Origin: SUG2458 sp051872335
GTDB taxonomy: Bacteria > Bacillota_I > Bacilli_A > RFN20 > CAG-826
DNA length: 64,000 nt
NCBI GenBank assembly: GCA_051872335.1
Contig: JBJEDT010000025.1
Location: forward strand, 149,438 to 213,437
Direction of reading: 5' to 3'
Each line of letters starts with the position of its first letter. The first letter of the stretch is position 1. The position numbers and the translations under genes were made by a program. Under the pieces are notes generated by a model. It searched no databases and was not told the origin of the DNA. It saw only the letters and a program-made list of their open reading frames with translations. Shown here piece by piece: positions 35,168-43,777 of the stretch.

Positions 35168-37333
35168 ATGCCAAAAATTAAACCTATTACAGAATTAAGA
35201 GATACAACAGCATTATCTAAAGAGATTAACGAATCTAACGAACCTATTTTTATTACTAAAAACGGTAACTTAGATTTTGTGATGATGAATGAACACACAT
35301 ATAAATCTATTTCTTCACAAAATGTGAATTTGTCATCCACAAATTCACCAAGTATTGAATTAAAATCTTTACAAAGTAAAAAAGAAAATAAGGTTTACGC
35401 AAATACGATTTTTAGCAAGACAAATAAATCTCATAATCTTGGATTTGTAAAGGTTGGTTGTGCAACATATAAAGTTGATATAGGGAATGTTAAATCTAAT
35501 TCAAAACTTATAAAAGAGAATGTTAACGAAGCACTTAAGAAAGATATTAATATTTTAGTATTCCCAGAGCTTTGCTTAACTGGATATACTTGTAGTGATA
35601 TCTTTTATTATCCTCATTTATTAGATGAAGTTATTATTGCTTTATTAGATCTAGAAGAATTTTCTATAGACAAAGATATATTCTTTGTTGTTGGTGCTCC
35701 AATTGCATATAATGCTTCTATTTATAATTGTGCAGTCGTAATATATAAAGGATCAATTTTAGGAATTGTTCCGAAAACATATTTACCTAACTATGGGGAA
35801 TTTTATGAAAAAAGACAATTTGAAGAAGCTTTTGAAGGCAATATTCTTTTATCAATAAATAATAAAGAATATCTTTTTGGAACTAAACAAATTTTTGTAA
35901 ATCAAATTTTTCCAGATTTAAAAATAGCTATTGAAATATGTGAAGATGTTTGGGCTCCAGAAACTCCTTCAACAAGAGCATGTTTAAATGGTGCTACTCT
36001 TGTTTTAAACTTATCTGCATCAAATGAAGTTGTAGGTAAATGCGATTATCGTCGTGAACTTGTTTCTTCAACTAGTGCTCGTCTTATTTGTGGGTATGTA
36101 TATGCCTCAGCTGGTGAAGGTGAATCAACTACTGATTTAATTTTCTCCGGCCATAATCTAATTTCTGAAAATGGGACCATTTTACAAGAATCTAATTTAT
36201 TCGATTTGGGTATTATTTCGACTGAAATTGATATAGAAAACATTATAAATCAAAGAAGAAAAAATACGACCTTTAGAAACATTAATAATGAATATCAATT
36301 TGTTTATTATAATCAAGAAATCAATAAGCCTAAATTAACTAGAGATTATTCATCAAATCCATTTGTTCTTCCTAACTTTGAAAATGGTTTAGAAAGATAT
36401 CGACTAATTATGAAAATGCAAGCACTAGGACTTAAAAAGCGTATGGAAATAACAAATTCAAAAATTGCTGTTATTGGTTTATCAGGTGGCCTTGATTCAA
36501 CATTAGCTTTACTTGTAACAAGTGAGACATTTAAATTAATGAATAAAGATCCTAAAGATATTGTTTGTATTACTTTGCCTTGCTTTGGAACTTCTTCTAG
36601 AACCAAAACAAATGCTATAAATTTAGCAAATGAATTAGGTTTTACTCTAAAAGAAATAGATATAACTGAATCAGTAAAATTACATCTTAAAGACATTGGT
36701 CATGATATGGACAATTTAAATACCGGTTATGAAAATGCTCAAGCAAGAGAAAGAACTCAAGTCTTAATGGATTATGCAAATGATCATAACGGAATAATGA
36801 TAGGTACCGGTGACTTAAGTGAATTATGTTTAGGGTGGACAACATATAGTGGAGATCATATGTCAATGTACGGAGTAAATGCTTCTATTCCAAAAACGCT
36901 AGTAAGAGAGCTAGTTAGAACTTACGCTTATGATCATGAAGTATGTAAAAATACTCTTCTAGATATAATAGACACTCCTATTTCACCAGAACTCTTACCA
37001 ACAAAAGATGATAAAATTGCTCAAAAAACCGAAGATACAATTGGGCCTTATGAACTAAACGATTTCTTTATCTATAACTTTTTAAGAAAATCATTTAGAC
37101 CAGAAAAAATATTATTTTTAGCTGAATATGCATATAAAGGAATATATGATAGAGACTTTATTAAAAAATGGTTGAAGAACTTCTATCGTCGTTTCTATAT
37201 GAATCAATTTAAACGTTCGTGTCTTCCTGATGGAATTAAGGTAGGTACAGTTTCAATCTCTCCAAGAGGAGATTGGAGAATGCCTAGTGATATGTCTTCA
37301 AAAGAAATACTTGAGCAAATAAATCAATTATAA
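35168..37333 (+). CDS. nadE: Glutamine-dependent NAD synthetase with N-terminal Phd/YefM antitoxin domain
   Basis: A 721-aa fusion. I start it at 35168, 13 codons inside the longest frame, because GAGGTGAT lies close upstream. Residues 1-55 (MPKIKPITELRDTTALSKEI and later EPIFITKNGNLDFVMM) match a Phd/YefM antitoxin DNA-binding domain. A Ser/Asn-rich linker of about 35 residues follows. The nitrilase-type glutaminase has FPELCLTGY, KTYLPNYGEFYE and EICEDVWAP (Glu, Lys, Cys triad). The synthetase has GLSGGLDSTLAL. The enzyme makes NAD from deamido-NAD, ATP and glutamine. No toxin gene lies next to it. The frame is continuous from end to end. Confidence 0.92.
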   Translation: MPKIKPITELRDTTALSKEINESNEPIFITKNGNLDFVMMNEHTYKSISSQNVNLSSTNSPSIELKSLQSKKENKVYANTIFSKTNKSHNLGFVKVGCATYKVDIGNVKSNSKLIKENVNEALKKDINILVFPELCLTGYTCSDIFYYPHLLDEVIIALLDLEEFSIDKDIFFVVGAPIAYNASIYNCAVVIYKGSILGIVPKTYLPNYGEFYEKRQFEEAFEGNILLSINNKEYLFGTKQIFVNQIFPDLKIAIEICEDVWAPETPSTRACLNGATLVLNLSASNEVVGKCDYRRELVSSTSARLICGYVYASAGEGESTTDLIFSGHNLISENGTILQESNLFDLGIISTEIDIENIINQRRKNTTFRNINNEYQFVYYNQEINKPKLTRDYSSNPFVLPNFENGLERYRLIMKMQALGLKKRMEITNSKIAVIGLSGGLDSTLALLVTSETFKLMNKDPKDIVCITLPCFGTSSRTKTNAINLANELGFTLKEIDITESVKLHLKDIGHDMDNLNTGYENAQARERTQVLMDYANDHNGIMIGTGDLSELCLGWTTYSGDHMSMYGVNASIPKTLVRELVRTYAYDHEVCKNTLLDIIDTPISPELLPTKDDKIAQKTEDTIGPYELNDFFIYNFLRKSFRPEKILFLAEYAYKGIYDRDFIKKWLKNFYRRFYMNQFKRSCLPDGIKVGTVSISPRGDWRMPSDMSSKEILEQINQL

Positions 37334-37339
37334 AAAACA

Positions 37340-37376
37340 CCCTATTTGAAAATTTTCAAATAGGGCTATTTTTATT
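37340..37376. terminator. Terminator after nadE
   Basis: A 26-base perfect palindrome (37340-37365) beginning CCCTATTTGAAAA is followed by CTATTTTTATT on the plus strand and by an A/T run on the other. It also serves the converging Sel1-repeat gene. Confidence 0.8.
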
Positions 37377-38613
37377 CTTTTTGTTCTAAAACATCTAAAA
37401 CTTTCTGAGCTTCTTCACAACCTAGCTCAGCAGATCTTACCATATAATCAAAAAATTTCTTTTCATTTACTTTTAATCCGAAAGTTCCTTGATAATAAGC
37501 TACAGCTAAATCATATAAAGATTCAGGACAATCTAGTTTAGCTGCTTTCTTTAAATAACTAAGAGCTTTCTTTTCGTTTTTTTCTACTCCAAGTCCATCT
37601 CTATAACATATATATAAATAATGCATTGCTTCTTCATCTTCAAGTTGAGAAGCTTCTTTAAATAATTTGAAAGCCTTGTTTAAATCTTTTTTTACTCCAC
37701 ATCCATTAAAATATAAATATCCCATACGCTTAATAGCTTCTGGATAATCATAATATGCAGCTAAATTATAATAATTCATTGCTTTTCTTATGCTTTTTTT
37801 ACAACCATCGCCATTTTCGAAATGAGCACCAATCATGTATAATGCATGTACATTATATAAGTCAGCAGCTTTATTCAACCACTCAAGTGATATAGTAGGA
37901 TTTTTTTCTACACCATAACCTTCATCATAGCACATAGCTAATAAAAGCATTCCATTATCATCACCTAGTTCAGCAGCTCTATTAAAATACATAAATGCTT
38001 TATCATAATCTTGATCTACCTCATTTCCTGAGATATAAAGTTTTCCTAATGTAATTAAAGCATCAATACAATCTTGTCTTGCTGATTTTTCAAGCCATAA
38101 TAATGCTTCTTTAACATTATATGGAACATAATAACCTTCTAAATTAATAGCACCAATTACATATTGAGCATTAGGATAGCCTTGTTCTGCAGCATTTAAA
38201 ACAATTTCTAGGCTTTCTGAACTCAATTCTACTCCTTGATTTGGGTAATATAAATGTATTGTGCCAAGTGCAGTTATAGCCTCTGCATCATTTTTATCAG
38301 CACTCATTTTATACCATTTAACACTTTCATCAATGTTTTTTGAAAAAAAGTCTTTAATCCCATTCAAATAAATTTTACCTAACAAATTTGAAGCTTTAAT
38401 GATTCCATTGTTTGCAGCTTTAGTTAAAAGTTTTATCATTATACGAGGATCATCTATATCACAAATTGTTTCGTAATAATATTCACCCAATTGATACATA
38501 GCTTCATAATCTCCATCAATGACAGATAATACTAATTGAGTATATCTTTCATCTTCCATATCTATATCATAGTCATCATTTAATAATTCTTCTTCATAAA
38601 TATTATCCATCAT
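37372..38613 (-). CDS. Sel1-repeat protein
   Basis: A 413-aa soluble protein made of about ten Sel1/TPR-like repeats of 35-37 residues, each with the pattern A-x-x-x-x-G-x-x-Y-x-x-G...D-x-x-K-A-x-x-W/Y-x-x-x-A. Examples are MYQLGEYYY, LLGKIYLNGI and MLLAMCYDEGYGVEKN. Such solenoids mediate protein-protein contacts. An acidic N-terminal 25 residues precede the repeats. It follows the lipoprotein gene by 58 bases on the same strand. No partner can be named. Confidence 0.88.
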   Translation of the reverse strand: MMDNIYEEELLNDDYDIDMEDERYTQLVLSVIDGDYEAMYQLGEYYYETICDIDDPRIMIKLLTKAANNGIIKASNLLGKIYLNGIKDFFSKNIDESVKWYKMSADKNDAEAITALGTIHLYYPNQGVELSSESLEIVLNAAEQGYPNAQYVIGAINLEGYYVPYNVKEALLWLEKSARQDCIDALITLGKLYISGNEVDQDYDKAFMYFNRAAELGDDNGMLLLAMCYDEGYGVEKNPTISLEWLNKAADLYNVHALYMIGAHFENGDGCKKSIRKAMNYYNLAAYYDYPEAIKRMGYLYFNGCGVKKDLNKAFKLFKEASQLEDEEAMHYLYICYRDGLGVEKNEKKALSYLKKAAKLDCPESLYDLAVAYYQGTFGLKVNEKKFFDYMVRSAELGCEEAQKVLDVLEQKE

Positions 38614-38671
38614 TTTTTCTCCTATTTTGCATCATTATCGCTAATTATATTTTTACTATTTTCACTAATAC

Positions 38672-39223
38672 TTACAAAACATATTTTCCATTTAATGCTG
38701 TTTCAGTTTTATATCTTAATAACATTTTTGTATTATATTTAAATTCTTCTTTACCATATTCTAAAGATGATAATTCATATTGACTAAAAATAATAATACT
38801 GAAAATATATTCTCCATTTACATATTTAGATCCATCAGAAAAGACAAATCTATAACTATCATTAGAAGAATCATAAAATTCTTCTAATGATTCAGCTTTC
38901 TTAAAACTATAAGTTGTAAAAGTTCCTGCAAGACTTGATTTTTTTTCACCTCTTGTACCTAATAGCTCATATTTTTGAGACTTTAAATATGTATATACTT
39001 CTTCTAAGTAGCTTTGATATCCTTCATTATCGATATTAAAGTAAACATCTTTATCTTTATAATTTAGGTAATCTACCACAGTTATCTCAGGTAGTTCACT
39101 AACAAAACATTCTTCTAATTTATCACTAGAAAACCATTCATTAAGTTTATATTTATTTGATCCACATGAAGTTAATAATAAACCACAAACAAGTGTCATA
39201 ATTGATAAGTAATTTTTTTGCAT
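38672..39223 (-). CDS. Lipoprotein of unknown function
   Basis: A 183-aa protein with a lipoprotein signal MQKNYLSIMTLVCGLLLTSC (lipobox LTSC, Cys 20). The mature part shares the plan of the lipoprotein at 57413-57946: an FxxDL/ITDF-like region, a GYxxYxEEVYTYL helix, a GTRG turn, a beta-rich end and an NGKYVL tail. They are diverged paralogues. The function is unknown. It lies 236 bases after the MACPF operon's last gene and on the same strand, but behind a terminator. Confidence 0.75.
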   Translation of the reverse strand: MQKNYLSIMTLVCGLLLTSCGSNKYKLNEWFSSDKLEECFVSELPEITVVDYLNYKDKDVYFNIDNEGYQSYLEEVYTYLKSQKYELLGTRGEKKSSLAGTFTTYSFKKAESLEEFYDSSNDSYRFVFSDGSKYVNGEYIFSIIIFSQYELSSLEYGKEEFKYNTKMLLRYKTETALNGKYVL

Positions 39224-39412
39224 AATATACCTCGCTAAATTCTATAATTATTTTAACATATATTCTTAAATATATTTCATAATTAGACTAAAATAAGAGG
39301 ACATCTTTTTTCCTAAATTATATTACATGTCATTATTAATTAATTAATTTATTTAATAACTTTAATTTAAAACCACACATATTTATCTAATGTTCAAACC
39401 AAAAGTAAAAAT

Positions 39413-39446
39413 AAAAGTCATTTTTGAAAAATCTAAAATGACTTTT
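39413..39446 (-). terminator. Terminator of the MACPF/ABC operon
   Basis: AAAAGTCATTTT (39413-39424) and AAAATGACTTTT (39435-39446) form a 12-bp stem with a ten-base loop, followed by T-rich sequence on the minus strand. The same AAAATGACTTTT occurs at 47896-47907 on the other side of the operon. Confidence 0.75.
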
Positions 39447-39456
39447 TAAATTTCTT

Positions 39457-42147
39457 TTATTCTTTACTCTTTAAAGAGTTTGATATTGGTCTTGATATTA
39501 TTGCAAATAAAGGAATAAAGCAACAAATTAAACTAATTACAGTATTTATTGAAAATACTAATAGTCCACTAGTAGCAGAGTAAGTATAAATACTAAAGAT
39601 TGAATTTAAAGTTTTTAATTGCCAATTATTTATCATACTTACGATAGTAACCCCTAATAGGATTGATAACACCGAAACAATAATAGAAGCTAAAAAGAAA
39701 ATAAAACATATATTAAAGCAGATATTCTTTTTCTTTTCACCTAGGGCTCTTAAAATCATTAATTCATTATTATGCTCTCCGAATATACTAATATTTAAAT
39801 AAAGAACAAACGCAACAACTATTATTAAAGAAATTATTGATACAATAGAAAATACGTTCATTACAACTCCAAATGTTGATTGTGTATTTTCATAACAATA
39901 AAAACTAGCATTTTTCAATAAATAAGAAGCTTCATATTCGTCCACAACTACAATATAATCTTGTTTAATAGTTACAGCATCATTATCTGTAGAATATGAC
40001 TCTATACTTCTAATATTATTAATAATTGTTTCTTCATCTCCAATAGCTGAAATTATTATTGATTTTATATCATTAAAGTATCCTAGAGTATTTAAACGAA
40101 TTTCGGATAGTAAATCATTACTACAAAACACATTATACACTGAGTAATAATCATAATCATAAATGACCCCACCAATTTTTGCATTATATGTAACTATGTT
40201 ACTATCAATAACAGTGGTAAAAGTTAATACTTTATCTTTAACATCTAAATATTTTTCATTGAATATTTTGTATACTCCATATTCAAATATTCCTTCGTAA
40301 TCTATAGGTTTATATTTTTTATCTCTATATCCATGATTTATTAAATAATTTACATAATCTTCTTTATTATCTTTTGTTGGATAATCCGCAATAAAGTTTT
40401 CCTTAATTTCCTCAAAATATAGATCTGCATATAACGAAGCGCCTTCATTTAAAATTGTATTATTGTTTTCTTTTATAAAACGATTCATTGGTAATACAAC
40501 TTCATTATCATTGCACGTGGATGAATCATTTAACCAAATAATCTTATTACTTGAAAGATCTGTTGAAATAAATGAATCATAGGCATGAAAATACGAACCA
40601 TCGAAATATGCAGAAACATTTAATGTAATCTCATCATAATTTTGAGTATCAGAACGACCATATAATTGATTTATTCTAAATGTTTCACTAACATATAAAA
40701 CATTACTAAAGGAACCCTCTAATTGGTTCTCTAGCTCATTTCTCAAACTATTTGTATAAGTAGATTTGCTTTTAAGGGGATTATATCTATTAAAATTAAA
40801 ATCCGTATCTACTACTCCAGTTACAATATAATTCATGTTATTCATGGAAAGTGTTGTACCTAAAATATCTTCTTTCGAATTTATTTCATAAACTATAGTT
40901 CTATCACTTGTATCCAAAATATTTGCCTCTTTTATATATTCGAATTGATAATCTGTTATCATAACTTCATTGTATAGAGAAGGTAAATTCCCAACATAAG
41001 TTAAGTCATTTTCTAATAACATCGACTCATTTACTTCTGTATAACCATAAAAACTTTTTACATACAAATCATGATTTACAACATTAGCTAGATTGTCGAT
41101 AGATAATTCTTTTTTAAATTCATAAATTGGATAAGCCTTACCATCTATTAGATGACAAAACTCACTAAATTCTTTATCACTAAAATTAACATATGCACTA
41201 CTTTTTGAATTATTGTAATCATATAATACTTCTTTTCTAATTCCATAGGTAGATAAATTTGTTTTATCCATTCCTGACATAATTAAAGAATATTTATTAA
41301 TATCACTACAAGCTATACTAGTACCTAATATAGAAACTGAAACTAAAGAAAGAAACAATGCGAATATTCCTCTTAAAGGTTTTTTAAAATAATATGAACC
41401 CATCATTTTAAAATATCTTTTAAAGCTTATCTTTCCATCTTTTTTTATTTTATTTTGGTCATTTTGCTTTCTTATAGAATTTAATTCTAAATCATCTATT
41501 ATAGAACCATCTTTCATAGTTAAAAGTCTATCAGCAAATTGCTTTGCTGAATCAACATCATGAGTAACACATATAACTAAAATCTCTTTGCTTATTTCCT
41601 TAATTAATTTAAGAACAGATAATCCTGTTTCTTTATCTAAAGCTCCTGTTGGTTCATCACAAAGTAAAAGCTTTGGCTTTTTTATAAGAGCTCTTGCTAT
41701 TGCTACTCTTTGCTTTTCTCCTCCAGATAGAGTACTTATCTTTTTATTTTCAAAACCAGAAAGACCAACTTTAGTTAGCATTTCACTAACTAAAGTTTGA
41801 TCTTTATGTCTATTTAGTAATTCTAATGAAATTAAAATATTTTCTGATACCGTCAAACTTTCAATAAGTTGAAAATCTTGAAAAACATACCCTATAAAAT
41901 TATTCCTATATGATGTTAATTTGCTTTCATTAAGTTTAGAAATATTAACATTACCAAAATAATAATCACCTCTGTAATTATTTTCTAACAATCCTAAAAT
42001 ATTTAATAATGTAGTCTTTCCACAGCCTGATGGTCCTACCAAAAAATTAAAACCAACATCAGCAAAATCTAATGATAAATTATCTACAGCTTTAATACTA
42101 TCATATTTTGTTTCATAGATTTTCGTTATGTTTTTCAATGCAATCAT
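39457..42147 (-). CDS. MacB-type ABC transporter, ATPase-permease fusion (B)
   Basis: An 896-aa fusion of an ABC ATPase (1-225) with a MacB/FtsX-type membrane domain. Walker A is VGPSGCGKTTLLN (about 36-48), the signature LSGGEKQRVAIARAL, and Walker B LLLCDEPTGALD. A membrane segment near 260-285 leads into an extracellular domain of about 480 residues. Three more segments lie at the C-terminus (about 765-790, 815-840, 860-885). Such mechanotransmission ABC proteins do not carry substrates through the membrane; they expel lipids, peptides or toxins from outside. It is the last gene of the operon. Confidence 0.88.
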   Translation of the reverse strand: MIALKNITKIYETKYDSIKAVDNLSLDFADVGFNFLVGPSGCGKTTLLNILGLLENNYRGDYYFGNVNISKLNESKLTSYRNNFIGYVFQDFQLIESLTVSENILISLELLNRHKDQTLVSEMLTKVGLSGFENKKISTLSGGEKQRVAIARALIKKPKLLLCDEPTGALDKETGLSVLKLIKEISKEILVICVTHDVDSAKQFADRLLTMKDGSIIDDLELNSIRKQNDQNKIKKDGKISFKRYFKMMGSYYFKKPLRGIFALFLSLVSVSILGTSIACSDINKYSLIMSGMDKTNLSTYGIRKEVLYDYNNSKSSAYVNFSDKEFSEFCHLIDGKAYPIYEFKKELSIDNLANVVNHDLYVKSFYGYTEVNESMLLENDLTYVGNLPSLYNEVMITDYQFEYIKEANILDTSDRTIVYEINSKEDILGTTLSMNNMNYIVTGVVDTDFNFNRYNPLKSKSTYTNSLRNELENQLEGSFSNVLYVSETFRINQLYGRSDTQNYDEITLNVSAYFDGSYFHAYDSFISTDLSSNKIIWLNDSSTCNDNEVVLPMNRFIKENNNTILNEGASLYADLYFEEIKENFIADYPTKDNKEDYVNYLINHGYRDKKYKPIDYEGIFEYGVYKIFNEKYLDVKDKVLTFTTVIDSNIVTYNAKIGGVIYDYDYYSVYNVFCSNDLLSEIRLNTLGYFNDIKSIIISAIGDEETIINNIRSIESYSTDNDAVTIKQDYIVVVDEYEASYLLKNASFYCYENTQSTFGVVMNVFSIVSIISLIIVVAFVLYLNISIFGEHNNELMILRALGEKKKNICFNICFIFFLASIIVSVLSILLGVTIVSMINNWQLKTLNSIFSIYTYSATSGLLVFSINTVISLICCFIPLFAIISRPISNSLKSKE

Positions 42148-42166
42148 AATATTTTTATCTCCTGAC

Positions 42167-43768
42167 TTAACAATTAGGTAAAACTGTTTTAATAAATTTT
42201 ACCTTTAATAAAGGCTTTCTATTTTTCCAATCATCTTCACAACTGCCATGAGCGCCATACTCTATATAAATAGTATTACTTGTCAATAATTGTAACGGAA
42301 TCTCTCCAATATAAAATTCTCTTCTTCCATAAGTAGTAATTTTATCTGAACCACCATATTCATAATCTGTTTTCGACCACAATAGACTTGTTTCGTTTGG
42401 TCTGGCATATGCATAGAACTCTTGATATCCGTGGTCTACTTCTTTGATTTCTAACGACAAGGTTATTTCAGCCTTAGTATATCCTTTACTATATAATGTT
42501 GAAATATTATAAAAATCGGTATTTAAAACAAATTTATCTGAGTCTTGATATTTAGCACCACTATCTCTAATTGTAAATTCAATATCATTTGAGTTTCCAC
42601 GCATTTCAGAGTAATAATTTTTTTCAAAATTCATTCCCAATGATGCATAATCAATTAATCCAAAATCATCGATACAAATATTATACTGTTCAAAATATTT
42701 TATAAATGCATTTTTGATTCTATTAACATTTATTTCTGTATTTAATGAACTTGGTAACATTTCCCATAGAGGTATAACTTCTTTAATATCAGTCATCACA
42801 CAGTTTGTAAAAGTAACACCATTAAACAAATTATTAATATTATCTACATATTCGTTTTCATTTCTGGAAGTGATTACATTAGTACTACCTGCAACACAAT
42901 AATATTCTGAAGAAATAAACTCAGTACTTAATGATGTTTCATTAGCAATATTAGCTTTTACATCACTAGTTCCTTCAACTTTAGAACCAGATACACTAGC
43001 ACTAATAGATGATTTTAATGTAGCGTCATTAATTGTACTAAAATCATATTTTTCTGATTTTAGAATATAGTATACATCACGGAAAGCACCATAAGATGCA
43101 GTTTTAACAAGATGAGTACCATAGTTTGAAAATAAAGATAAGTAACCATCAAAAGTATTTTTTTCTAAAGCTCTAGATAAATCAATAATATAATCTTCAT
43201 CAAGATGATTATTTAATGTATTTGATGATGTGAGTTTATTTACTGAAAATGTATAAAGATTTTTTACATCTTTTTGATTGAAATAGTATTGGCTTCTATA
43301 TTTATATATATCAGAAGTATTACTCGTCTCAATTGCATTTTTTGCACCAATATCAATACATTTAATGCTTATGCCTCCCACAGAAGCAGTTCTACTATAA
43401 GAAGCTTCTAGTTTCGTTTTAAATTCGGATACTTTTGTTGTGGTAATATATCTTGAACCTTCAGTATTATTACCACTAGTAGCAGTATCTATATATGAAT
43501 TAACACTAGGAAGCAATGTATTTTGTAGATAGTCAGCTTCTACTACAAAGGTAGTTTTTGTATAATTTGTATTTCCGAGATCTGCCTGAACTAAGTCTAT
43601 GCCCATTCCGATACCAGAGGTATCATATGAATTGTTACCAATAGTAGTTTCTCGATTAAAAACATAATCATTCTTAGTTATTCTAGGACTTTCATTATAA
43701 CTAATTGGATTCGCAAAATATAACAAAGATCCCGTTAGAATAACTAATCCGCAAATTTTCATTTTCAT
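42167..43768 (-). CDS. Secreted MACPF (perforin-fold) protein
   Basis: A 533-aa protein with an N-terminal signal (MKMKICGLVILTGSLLYFAN). The MACPF signature NYGTHLVKTASYG is at 215-227, with a Gly/Ser-rich SISASVSGSKVEG strand-turn region after it that fits a transmembrane hairpin, and earlier TFVVEADYLQ. A beta-rich C-terminal domain of about 150 residues (TLSLEIKEVDHGYQEFYAYA) could bind a surface. The sequence ends in PNC, a terminal Cys. MACPF proteins form rings that pierce membranes. In bacteria they are rare and known mostly from Gram-negative toxins. Its place between two MacB-like ABC proteins suggests a role in export, defence or sensing. Confidence 0.82.
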   Translation of the reverse strand: MKMKICGLVILTGSLLYFANPISYNESPRITKNDYVFNRETTIGNNSYDTSGIGMGIDLVQADLGNTNYTKTTFVVEADYLQNTLLPSVNSYIDTATSGNNTEGSRYITTTKVSEFKTKLEASYSRTASVGGISIKCIDIGAKNAIETSNTSDIYKYRSQYYFNQKDVKNLYTFSVNKLTSSNTLNNHLDEDYIIDLSRALEKNTFDGYLSLFSNYGTHLVKTASYGAFRDVYYILKSEKYDFSTINDATLKSSISASVSGSKVEGTSDVKANIANETSLSTEFISSEYYCVAGSTNVITSRNENEYVDNINNLFNGVTFTNCVMTDIKEVIPLWEMLPSSLNTEINVNRIKNAFIKYFEQYNICIDDFGLIDYASLGMNFEKNYYSEMRGNSNDIEFTIRDSGAKYQDSDKFVLNTDFYNISTLYSKGYTKAEITLSLEIKEVDHGYQEFYAYARPNETSLLWSKTDYEYGGSDKITTYGRREFYIGEIPLQLLTSNTIYIEYGAHGSCEDDWKNRKPLLKVKFIKTVLPNC

Positions 43769-43777
43769 AGTTTTCTC

